From Deltaproteobacteria bacterium (GTDB taxonomy: Bacteria > Myxococcota_A > Polyangia > JAAYKL01), in assembly GCA_016935665.1 (NCBI GenBank), contig JAFGQN010000204.1, positions 1 to 64,000 on the forward strand: a stretch of DNA of 64,000 nucleotides, read 5' to 3'. The position numbers and the translations under genes were made by a program. The first letter of the stretch is position 1. Every line of letters starts with the position of its first letter. This document shows positions 55,574 through 63,297 of the stretch, one piece after another. The notes beneath the pieces are model-generated. The model was not told where the DNA came from. It did not search any database and saw only the letters and a program-made list of their open reading frames with translations.

Positions 55574-56896
55574 ATGGTCGGGTTGCAGCCCTCAAAAAAG
55601 ACGATAATGGCGAACCTTGAAGCCGAAATTGAACAGGCATTGGCGCCTGGACATTTTGTGGAATGGCGCGAAGGGTACCCTTTTATTAGCAGGCTTGAAC
55701 AGGTTGAAGAAACGATCAATGGTCTTGTGGACGCACTCCCTGATTGTGCGGCGGATTTGTACGAGACGTTTCTCGCGGGTTGTTTTGAAAAGGCTGAGGA
55801 GATTGACGATTCAAGTGGTTACCTGGGCATGTTTATATCTGAACTGTTTAACGGATGGGTGCGAGCCCGGGAAAGCGCTGTGGCCAATCCGGACGAAACT
55901 GCGTTGCGACTTTTGAAATGGATGGATGATGACCCATATGGCTACACAGATGGTATTGAAAAAAATATCTGTAGCGTTTTTTCAAAAAAGGGACGAAATG
56001 CATTTGTTGAGGTTATCAGATCACGATTTGAGAAACATGCCAATGCCCCGAAGCCCTTTGTGCGGCAGAAATGGGCCAATGTACTGAAGACGATTTATGC
56101 CACATCGAAAAATATATCTTCATATGTCGGCGTGTGTGAGGATTCCGAATACCTCACGTCTGATTGCGAAACAATCGCCAGAATTTTTCAGTCACAAAAA
56201 AAATATGTGCAGGCTCTGGAATGGGTAGAAAAAGGGTTGGAGATAGACAGGCAGCCTTCCATTCGACACACCTGGCACAATTTGGAGACACTGCAACGAG
56301 AATTACTGACTCGAGTTGGTCGGGGAGATGAAGCGCTCGACTCCGCGTGGCACAAATTTGAGGCATACCCGTCAGAGTATTCCTACGCTGAGTTGATGAA
56401 GTATGTTCCGGCCAAAAAAAGGAAAAAATGGCATGCGCGAACGCTTGATGTCATTGCCACTGCGGAATTGCGGAGTGCTTTGACACTACTAAGGGTGATG
56501 AGCGAGGATGCTCGGATAATTACCCGTATCCAGGAAGCCAGTGATGCGGAATTGGAATCCATCAGTCACACTGTTATCGAGCCGCTGGCAAACAGATTCA
56601 GGGAATCAAATCCTCAGATAGCGGGAAGGTTGTTTTGTGCAATGGGCATGCGAATCGTCGAAGCGGGTAAAAGCAAGTATTACGACGCCGCGCTTTCCAA
56701 CTTTGAAGATGCCGGCAATTGCTGGAAAGCGGCTTGCTGTCCCCAATTGTGGGATGCACTCGTTGACAGAATACGTATCGACCACCGCAGAAAATACAGT
56801 TTTTATCCGTATTTTGAAGATATCGTTGCAGGTAAAAAATTGGACAAGGAGCCGTCTTTTTTGGAACGGGCCAAAAATCGATGGAAAGATTCCTGA
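55574..56896 (+). CDS. Helical-repeat protein, DUF6880-like
   Basis: A 440-residue, all-helical, soluble protein. The N-terminal part has L-E-A-E-I-E-Q-A-L then F-V-E-W-R-E-G-Y-P-F-I-S-R-L and A-E-E-I-D-D-S-S-G-Y-L-G-M-F. That pattern resembles DUF6880-type proteins, which often sit next to or fused with SWIM zinc fingers. The later part contains TPR-like helices (Y-V-Q-A-L-E-W-V-E-K-G-L-E-I) and ends in P-S-F-L-E-R-A-K-N-R-W. Two ATGs are close to AAGGAG (55561-55566); the one at 55574 has correct 7-nt spacing. It follows the HUH protein closely, so the two may be cotranscribed. Its function is unknown; no SWIM finger is present here. Confidence 0.55.
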   Translation: MVGLQPSKKTIMANLEAEIEQALAPGHFVEWREGYPFISRLEQVEETINGLVDALPDCAADLYETFLAGCFEKAEEIDDSSGYLGMFISELFNGWVRARESAVANPDETALRLLKWMDDDPYGYTDGIEKNICSVFSKKGRNAFVEVIRSRFEKHANAPKPFVRQKWANVLKTIYATSKNISSYVGVCEDSEYLTSDCETIARIFQSQKKYVQALEWVEKGLEIDRQPSIRHTWHNLETLQRELLTRVGRGDEALDSAWHKFEAYPSEYSYAELMKYVPAKKRKKWHARTLDVIATAELRSALTLLRVMSEDARIITRIQEASDAELESISHTVIEPLANRFRESNPQIAGRLFCAMGMRIVEAGKSKYYDAALSNFEDAGNCWKAACCPQLWDALVDRIRIDHRRKYSFYPYFEDIVAGKKLDKEPSFLERAKNRWKDS

Positions 56897-56902
56897 ATAT
56901 GA

Positions 56903-57059
56903 CGTCATTGCCCGTCTTTCGTTTTTTGATATGTCAATTGACAATGACCACCTGATTCCTAAACCGGGGGTCGACGCCAATGTTCCATCTTTTGTGGAAC
57001 GAGCTGAAAAGGTTTTCAGTAGGCGGAGTGTTTTCGCTCGAGAATTGCGGAGGCGGTAG
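56903..57059 (+). other. Coding-like remnant after the DUF6880-like gene
   Basis: One plus frame from about 56897 to the TAG at 57057 reads as plausible protein (D-V-I-A-R-L-S-F-F-D, H-L-I-P-K-P-G-V-D-A, P-S-F-V-E-R-A-E-K). P-S-F-V-E-R-A echoes P-S-F-L-E-R-A at the end of the preceding gene. It has no proper start and overlaps the 3' end of transketolase, so it may be the tail of a lost paralogue. Confidence 0.3.
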
Positions 57060-59085
57060 CGGCGATGTTTTCTTTTGTGAATCCGTATTTATGGTGAAGC
57101 ACGTTCATTGGGGCAGACTCGCCAAATGTGTCTACGCCGATGATGGCATCCGGGTTTTTAACCACTCCGGTCCATCCCAGGGTGGCGCCCTCCTCTACTA
57201 CAATGCGAACGGTGGCATTCGTGGTAAGCACGGCAGTTTGATACTCTGCGCTCTGCGCCAGAAAAAGTTCCCACGACGGCACGCTGACAATCCGTACTGT
57301 TTTACCCGACGCTTCCAGGACCTCTGCAGCATCCACGCACAGTGACACTTCGCTGCCGGACGCAAATAAACAAATATCGGGATTATCGACGTTTTCACCA
57401 TATAAAATATAGGCACCATTGGCGACCCCTGATGCAGCGGCAAATTTACGTCTATCGAGGGTGGGCAGCGCCTGTCTGGAAAGCGCCATGGCGACCGGTT
57501 TTCTCTTTGATTGAACAACGATTTTCCACATTTCGAGGATTTCATTGGCATCGGCGGGACGAAACGTGGTCAGGCCGGGAATGGCCCGCAGTGAAACCAT
57601 GTGTTCGACGGGTTGATGGGTGGGGCCATCTTCGCCCACACTGATGGAATCGTGCGTAAAGACATGAACGACAGGTATTTCCATCAGCGCCGCGAGTCGA
57701 ATGGAGGGCCTGGCATAATCGCTGAACACCATAAAACCCGACCCATATGATCGCAACTTACACAGAGCCATTCCGTTCATGATGGCGGCCATGGCGTGTT
57801 CGCGAACGCCAAAATGCAGATTTCGGCCAGCGTAATTATCGGCCGAAAAATCTCCCATATTATCGTCGGTCAAACGCGTCATTGTGGATGGCGCCAAATC
57901 CGCTGAACCGCCCACAACCCACGGGATGGCCTTCGCCAGTTGGTTGAGCACCATACCCGACGCGGTTCGCCCTGCAATACCTTTGGGATCCGCATCAAAC
58001 GGTGACAGATATTTGTCAAAATCAGCAGGCATTCCATTTTTATCCATGATTTCGAGCTGCTGTGCCTGCTCGGGAAACGCAGTGCGGTATTCATTGAACA
58101 TGGCCTCCCAGGCATCCCTAACTGCTTTGCCACGCTGTCCCATCCCACTTTCGAAATGCGTGTACACATCATCGGGAACATAAAACTGTTTATCCTCCGG
58201 CCAGCCATACGCTTTTTTGGTGAGGCGAATCTCCTCGTCTCCAAGAGGCGCGCCATGAGCCCCGTGAGTGTCCTGCTTGTTGGGGGCGCCAAAGGCAATG
58301 TGACTGTTCACGATAATCAATGTGGGACGATCAGTGGTGTTTTTGAAATTTTCAAATGCCGTTTTAAGCGCCGGCAAATCGTTGGCGTCTTCGACTCGGG
58401 TCACATTCCAGCCGTAACTTAAAAATCGCGCCGCCACATCCTCGCTGAACGCCAACCCGGTATCCCCTTCAATGGTGATACGATTATTGTCGTACACCAC
58501 ACACAGATTGGAGAGCTTGAGGTGTCCCGCAATGGACGCTGCTTCGGAGCTGACCCCCTCCATCATGCAGCCATCCCCCGCCAACGCATACACATTGTAA
58601 TCAAACAGCTTAAAATCGGGCCTGTTATATGTTGCGCCAAGCCATTTGCCCGCCAACGCCATTCCCACACTGGTGGCCACGCCCTGCCCTAACGGTCCCG
58701 TGGTGGTTTCCACTCCGGACGTCCATCGATACTCGGGATGCCCCGGACATTTGCTGTGGAGCTGCCGAAAATTTTTAATACTTTCAAGGGACACGGACAC
58801 ATTATCTGAAATTTTTCCATCTTCGGTGACGCTTTTTACCTTCGTCAAATGCAGCATGGAATACAGCAGCATGGATGCATGACCAATGGAGAGCACAAAG
58901 CGATCTCTGTTGGGCCACAGGGGATGAGTGGGGTCATACTGCATCACCTGCTGCCACAGGGAATAGGCCACCGGCGCCATGGCCATTGGTGTCCCCGGAT
59001 GTCCGGAATTCGCCGCCTGTACTGCATCCATTGATAGTGTTCGGATTGTGTTTACACTTTTTTGTTCGATTGATTCAGTCGTCAT
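57016..59085 (-). CDS. tkt: Transketolase
   Basis: A 689-residue thiamine-diphosphate enzyme of the pentose phosphate pathway, transferring two-carbon ketol units between sugars. Seen: the N-terminal N-S-G-H-P-G-T-P-M motif, the ThDP/Mg site G-D-G-C-M-M-E-G-V then N-N-R-I-T-I-E-G, and the pyrimidine-domain glutamate region R-N-L-H-F-G-V-R-E-H-A-M-A. Also H-D-S-I-S-V-G-E-D-G-P-T-H-Q-P-V-E and a C-terminal transketolase_C domain. Full-length, no defects. It starts at an ATG at 59085. A 25-bp palindrome lies 72 bp upstream of the start and recurs before the aldose epimerase gene, suggesting common sugar-dependent control. Confidence 0.96.
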   Translation of the reverse strand: MTTESIEQKSVNTIRTLSMDAVQAANSGHPGTPMAMAPVAYSLWQQVMQYDPTHPLWPNRDRFVLSIGHASMLLYSMLHLTKVKSVTEDGKISDNVSVSLESIKNFRQLHSKCPGHPEYRWTSGVETTTGPLGQGVATSVGMALAGKWLGATYNRPDFKLFDYNVYALAGDGCMMEGVSSEAASIAGHLKLSNLCVVYDNNRITIEGDTGLAFSEDVAARFLSYGWNVTRVEDANDLPALKTAFENFKNTTDRPTLIIVNSHIAFGAPNKQDTHGAHGAPLGDEEIRLTKKAYGWPEDKQFYVPDDVYTHFESGMGQRGKAVRDAWEAMFNEYRTAFPEQAQQLEIMDKNGMPADFDKYLSPFDADPKGIAGRTASGMVLNQLAKAIPWVVGGSADLAPSTMTRLTDDNMGDFSADNYAGRNLHFGVREHAMAAIMNGMALCKLRSYGSGFMVFSDYARPSIRLAALMEIPVVHVFTHDSISVGEDGPTHQPVEHMVSLRAIPGLTTFRPADANEILEMWKIVVQSKRKPVAMALSRQALPTLDRRKFAAASGVANGAYILYGENVDNPDICLFASGSEVSLCVDAAEVLEASGKTVRIVSVPSWELFLAQSAEYQTAVLTTNATVRIVVEEGATLGWTGVVKNPDAIIGVDTFGESAPMNVLHHKYGFTKENIAATASAILERKHSAY

Positions 59086-59501
59086 TTACGCCACCTCATC
59101 TGAAGTTTTAGTTTTTGCAGACCCACCATAAACACAATTTCGAGTTCCGTCACCATCATTTGTAAAGTTTATTTACAAATGAGTTTGAAAAATTGTCTCT
59201 CCCCCTTGCAGATTGAGTGTTCATTGGCCGCAACCAGGCCTTTTCGAAAATAGTTTTCCTTATAAAACGAGGCCTCCATGGGATAAAAATCGGCCTGCAA
59301 ATAACTTTTTAGCGTGAAACCGACTACCCGCCGGGTGGTTGGCAAATTTTCACAGGAAGCACTGCCGTGCCCTGTTCAACAACACTTTTAGGCACCATGT
59401 CCAACAGAGAATCCGTATTGCCGACTCTGATGACGGCCAGGACCGGCTACTATTTTGCTGATATGCGGCGCAACAGGGCTCATACTGCACCTCGCCCGCA
59501 A
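59086..59501. other. Intergenic region between the CotH gene and tkt
   Basis: 415 bp with the tkt leader and the palindrome listed separately. The remainder (59182-59501) shows a GGCC-gcaacca-GGCC inverted repeat near 59228 but no gene, RNA or clear terminator for the CotH gene, whose stop is at 59502 with transcription running this way. Confidence 0.4.
59157..59181. promoter_or_regulatory. 25-bp palindromic operator upstream of tkt
   Basis: CATTTGTAAA (59157-59166), spacer GTTTA, then TTTACAAATG (59172-59181): a perfect 10-bp inverted repeat, 72 bp upstream of tkt. A copy with the same length and nearly the same arms is at 62093-62117 upstream of galM. It is the size and symmetry of a site for a dimeric helix-turn-helix repressor. 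Confidence 0.75.
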
Positions 59502-61511
59502 TCAAAAAAACTCAATATCGTCAATTTGAACACTCCCCGTGTCCACCACATCTTTGGGCAAAATACCATGGCCATTAACCTCGGTACTCGCCGGGCTGAA
59601 AACAATGCCATGTAAACCGGTCAATACCTCCTGAAGTGAGTTTGAGGGGGATTCCCCTGTGGCAATTGCCCAGTCTGGCAGAGCGGCATCTGCAAATCGG
59701 ACTTCCATCTGTTGAACGACGCGGGTCGGCTTCAGGTCCCAGCCAAAAGCGATTGGACTAAAACCCAAATCTGCATTCTCGTTCCCCGCCAGGTAAAGGC
59801 GTACCGGACGAGGCGGGTCCGCGCTGATTTTTAGCCGCATTCCGGTAAATTGCTGAATGTTGTATGGACGCTCTGACACAAGCAATTCGTAAGACAGCCA
59901 GCTGCTCCACGGATACTCGTCACTTGAAAATTCAAATGTCAGGGTTAAATTCCTGTTGCCGGAAATCGAGGCGTCGGTTGATATGGTATCCGACAGGAAA
60001 GTGGAAGAACTGGGATATACCTTTGCCCCATTCAATAACGAACACGTGGTCAGATCTTCCATGTCAGCGACTTTCGACACCGACACTTCCGCAGCCGGCA
60101 CTGCCGCTTCATCCAGACACTCGTTCCGTTTTTGCATCATGGGTATATTTAGCTTTAACATTTTCACTGCATTCTCAAATGAGGTTTGCCCTGGCCCCAG
60201 TGGGTCGGCGCCGGCGGCGTTTCGGATTCTGGCGGCATACTTGTCTATCTTTGCCTGCAGCGCGCCCTGGGTAAATGGTCCGCCGCCGGTTAATAGTTGT
60301 TTCCTTGCGTTTTCGTAGGGCGCCATATCCTGTGTGAGGGTTTGAAAAATGCGATCACAGCCAGACGCAATAATCGTTTTATTTCCATTCCATGCGCTAA
60401 ATCGCGCGTCGCAGTTTTCAGGCACATTACGCCACGTTGGAACGTCACTGAAAAAAGGCATGCGCGAAAAAAAGGTGGTGTCCAGGTCCCAGGGAATAAG
60501 CACCAGTTTTCCATCCGATTTTTCGTATATGTAAAAATTGTGGTTAAATGCAGTCTTCTTTTCATCGCCCTCGTAGTACCATGCCGTCACGCCATCCACA
60601 TTGGCAATCAGGTCATCAACCGCCATGTATCGGCTGAGATAATCGAAGCCCATGGTGTCATCCAGAAGCGTCTTCCAGTCTTCGGGCGCCGCCGCCATGA
60701 ACGAGGTGGAGAATTTCAGCAGTCCCGCCACATTTGCGTCTGCTTCGTTGGTCTTTAGCTTTGATACTGCCCTGTCAACATCCATGACCGTGGATCCATT
60801 TTCCTTAAACGACAGTGGCCACTGTTCCTTATACAGATTGCCATCCGGATCATCTGGCCATCTATCTTCGGTAAATCGGCCATCCACTGGTTCAATCAGA
60901 ATATATAGTCCCTGTGACTTGCCATTTACCCGCAGATTGGCCCAACCAGTACGCGGCGTGACAATGTTCATTTCACGATAAACATCGTATACCAAAGGTT
61001 CCTTTATGTAGCTGGCGTCTCCACCACTTGTATTAAAACTCAGCCGTTTCAATCCCATGAAGCGCCGCTTTTCATCGTATTTGTCAAACTTAAGTTTGAT
61101 GTCGAGTTTTGGGCAAATCAGTTGGTTATTTTCATCAAAACACATCTCCAGGGATCCCACATTTCCCTTGAACCGCATTCCCACCTCTCCAATGGCCCGC
61201 CCCTTAAAGCAGGCATTGGCTGAAACGTATTCCTCGTTACGGGCATTTTGTTTCAACGTCTCCCATTCTCCCGGTGGCAGGTACAGGTCAAAGGTCGGCA
61301 CTCCTGGCGCGTCAAATAATGCCGACGCATCCATCGTGGAAAGAGACGGGTCAATCTCTCCGCAACCGAAAGGAATCTGTTCGTTCTCAGTGCAGTGCGC
61401 CCCCATCATCCAGGCGGACACAATCCATAGAACCATAGTGTGCCTGTAAGATGCGTTTATCCCATATCGGGTCGCGCCTTTTTCGTTGAAATTATATCTG
61501 TGCTTATACAT
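59502..61511 (-). CDS. CotH-kinase-family surface protein with C-terminal beta-sandwich
   Basis: A 669-residue protein. The N-terminal hydrophobic segment (M-V-L-W-I-V-S-A-W-M-M-G-A-H-C) is a signal sequence ending near a Cys, possibly a non-standard lipobox. Residues about 70-430 match the CotH atypical kinase fold: M-R-F-K-G-N-V-G-S, K-L-K-F-D-K-Y-D, L-S-F-N-T-S-G-G-D-A-S-Y-I-K-E, G-L-Y-I-L-I-E-P-V-D, and the metal motif L-I-P-W-D-L-D-T-T-F. CotH proteins phosphorylate secreted or coat proteins. The C-terminal ~180 residues look like a carbohydrate-binding beta-sandwich ending in V-Q-I-D-D-I-E-F-F. The ATG at 61511 has GGGAGGA with 6-nt spacing; the longer frame (61595) has none. There is no neighbour in the same operon. 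Confidence 0.8.
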   Translation of the reverse strand: MYKHRYNFNEKGATRYGINASYRHTMVLWIVSAWMMGAHCTENEQIPFGCGEIDPSLSTMDASALFDAPGVPTFDLYLPPGEWETLKQNARNEEYVSANACFKGRAIGEVGMRFKGNVGSLEMCFDENNQLICPKLDIKLKFDKYDEKRRFMGLKRLSFNTSGGDASYIKEPLVYDVYREMNIVTPRTGWANLRVNGKSQGLYILIEPVDGRFTEDRWPDDPDGNLYKEQWPLSFKENGSTVMDVDRAVSKLKTNEADANVAGLLKFSTSFMAAAPEDWKTLLDDTMGFDYLSRYMAVDDLIANVDGVTAWYYEGDEKKTAFNHNFYIYEKSDGKLVLIPWDLDTTFFSRMPFFSDVPTWRNVPENCDARFSAWNGNKTIIASGCDRIFQTLTQDMAPYENARKQLLTGGGPFTQGALQAKIDKYAARIRNAAGADPLGPGQTSFENAVKMLKLNIPMMQKRNECLDEAAVPAAEVSVSKVADMEDLTTCSLLNGAKVYPSSSTFLSDTISTDASISGNRNLTLTFEFSSDEYPWSSWLSYELLVSERPYNIQQFTGMRLKISADPPRPVRLYLAGNENADLGFSPIAFGWDLKPTRVVQQMEVRFADAALPDWAIATGESPSNSLQEVLTGLHGIVFSPASTEVNGHGILPKDVVDTGSVQIDDIEFF

Positions 61512-61761
61512 CTGAAATCCTCCCTCGGGACAACTGTGACATCTCCGATTCGACCATATTGATAAAGAGACACGCAGGTATGTCTGATTAAGCAATCGCC
61601 GTCCGAAATAACATTTTGACCGATAATTTTATATTTGGGAGGTCGTCTCTTTATGCACTGGAGGACCAAAAAAATTTCAGATTTTCACTGAATATACCCC
61701 CGTGCCCCTTTCCCATAAACAGATGCTGCCAAAATTGAGGCGCATGTTGCGGCCGTGTTGG

Positions 61762-62076
61762 TCAAACCCGCTCAACCGGGCGTATTTCAAATATTGAAAG
61801 TGACCGGGCGGTGACCAGGCCCCGTACCATGAGGGTTTCTATTTCCGACCCAACGGTCGGCAGTTGGTTGGGACCGCTTTGCAACAGCGAGAGCAACACT
61901 GTCACTGCACGAGGATTGGGCAGTTGCTGTGCGAGCATAGCGCGTAGCGACTCGACCCATTCTTCCACTGATGAAACTGAACGGGGAGTTATGGAACGCT
62001 CACAGACCGCGTTCCAAACTCTTCGTGGGTGTGCTGGAGCTGTTGTAAATGAAGTCAACCAGAAAATAACTTGCAT
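61762..62076 (-). CDS. Possible small protein divergent from galM
   Basis: A 104-codon frame with natural-looking helical periodicity (V-E-E-W-V-E-S-L-R-A-M-L-A-Q-Q-L, then A-V-T-V-L-L-S-L-L-Q-S-G). The plus-strand frame over the same bases looks like a shadow. The ATG at 62076 has a GAGGAT 11 nt upstream. The shared 25-bp palindrome begins 17 bp upstream of this start, so it would be under the same control as galM. No family recognised. The rest of the 61512-61761 stretch is empty as far as I can see. Confidence 0.35.
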   Translation of the reverse strand: MQVIFWLTSFTTAPAHPRRVWNAVCERSITPRSVSSVEEWVESLRAMLAQQLPNPRAVTVLLSLLQSGPNQLPTVGSEIETLMVRGLVTARSLSIFEIRPVERV

Positions 62077-62092
62077 GGAAATCCGATATCCT

Positions 62093-62117
62093 CATTTGTA
62101 AAGGTTGTATACAAATG
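62093..62117. promoter_or_regulatory. 25-bp palindromic operator upstream of galM
   Basis: CATTTGTAAA, spacer GGTTG, then TATACAAATG: outer 8-bp arms CATTTGTA/TACAAATG are perfectly complementary, and a smaller TTGTATACAA palindrome lies in the right half. 98 bp upstream of the galM start; the counterpart lies before tkt (59157-59181). Confidence 0.7.
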
Positions 62118-62214
62118 AACGTTTTAAATGTAAAAACCAACACTGATTGAATAGGACAACAGCGGCAGCTGGGCCTCTTGAAAAGGACCTGCCTCGTCGT
62201 AAGGGAGTTTTACC

Positions 62215-63276
62215 ATGACGCACACAAGGACACTTTTTGGCACTATGCCCAACGGGGACGAGATCTTCAAATACACACTCGTAAACACCCAGGGGGCGTC
62301 GTTCAACATTATCAACTACGGTGCAATTGTCCAGTCTCTGATGGTTCCAGACCGTAATGGCCAACTTGCGGATGTGGTGTTGGGTTGCGACACTCTGGAT
62401 GGCTATTTGCACAACAACCCGTATCTGGGCGCCATTGTGGGGCGTTATGGAAATCGGATACACAACGGAAAATTCGAGCTCAACGGACAATCGATTCAAC
62501 TGGCCCAAAATGATGGCGCTCAGCATCTGCATGGCGGACCTGTGGGATTTGACAAAAAAGTCTGGGAACTTGAACCCTTTGAAACCGACCAGGGAACGGG
62601 GGTGCTCGCCAAACTGGAGAGCCCCGACGGTGAGGAAAACTACCCTGGCGCCGTTCAGCTGGAAGTCCGTATCATGCTTACCAACAATAACGAACTTCAA
62701 TTTGACTACATTGGAACGTCAGACCAGACCACCCTGCTAAACCCCACCCATCATTCCTATTTCAACCTCTCGGGAAATCTCGGCAGTTCCATTGAAAATC
62801 ACACCCTTCAAATTAACGCCAGCGCGTACACCCCGGTGGATAGCGCGCTCATCCCGCTGGGGCCCATTGAAGAAGTGGACAATACGCCAATGGATTTTCG
62901 TGCGCCCACTCGGATTGGCGACAATCTGGCCAAGGAGAATGATCAATTGCGCCATGGTGGCGGCATTGACCACAATTTTGTGCTCAATGATTATCAGCCA
63001 TCACAGCGACGCAAGGTGGCGTATCTGGCAGAAGCGACCAGTGGGCGCACAATGGAAGTGGTGACAGATCAGCCCGGGTTACAAATATATACCGGCAACA
63101 ATCTGAACGGCGCCGTCATTGGCAAAGAGAATATCGCATACGGCCATCGCTGCGGAATCTGTCTCGAAGCGCAGCATTATCCGGATTCCCCCAACCGACC
63201 GGAATTTCCTTCCACTGTGCTGTCTCCCAACGAAACCTATCGTCAATTCACCGCATATCGGTTTGGCGCTATCTGA
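62215..63276 (+). CDS. galM: Aldose 1-epimerase (mutarotase)
   Basis: A 353-residue enzyme that interconverts alpha and beta forms of galactose, glucose and related sugars. Family motifs: N-Y-G-A-I-V-Q-S, V-V-L-G-C-D-T-L-D-G-Y, G-A-I-V-G-R-Y-G-N-R-I, H-L-H-G-G-P-V-G-F-D-K-K-V-W, N-P-T-H-H-S-Y-F-N-L-S-G with the general-acid His, D-H-N-F-V-L and C-L-E-A-Q-H-Y-P-D-S-P-N with the catalytic Glu. The ATG at 62215 follows AAGGGAG. The last strand reaches within 21 bp of the convergent hybrid kinase gene. The upstream palindrome ties its control to that of tkt. Confidence 0.95.
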   Translation: MTHTRTLFGTMPNGDEIFKYTLVNTQGASFNIINYGAIVQSLMVPDRNGQLADVVLGCDTLDGYLHNNPYLGAIVGRYGNRIHNGKFELNGQSIQLAQNDGAQHLHGGPVGFDKKVWELEPFETDQGTGVLAKLESPDGEENYPGAVQLEVRIMLTNNNELQFDYIGTSDQTTLLNPTHHSYFNLSGNLGSSIENHTLQINASAYTPVDSALIPLGPIEEVDNTPMDFRAPTRIGDNLAKENDQLRHGGGIDHNFVLNDYQPSQRRKVAYLAEATSGRTMEVVTDQPGLQIYTGNNLNGAVIGKENIAYGHRCGICLEAQHYPDSPNRPEFPSTVLSPNETYRQFTAYRFGAI

Positions 63277-63297
63277 ACCCGTTTTCGGGAAAAATTT

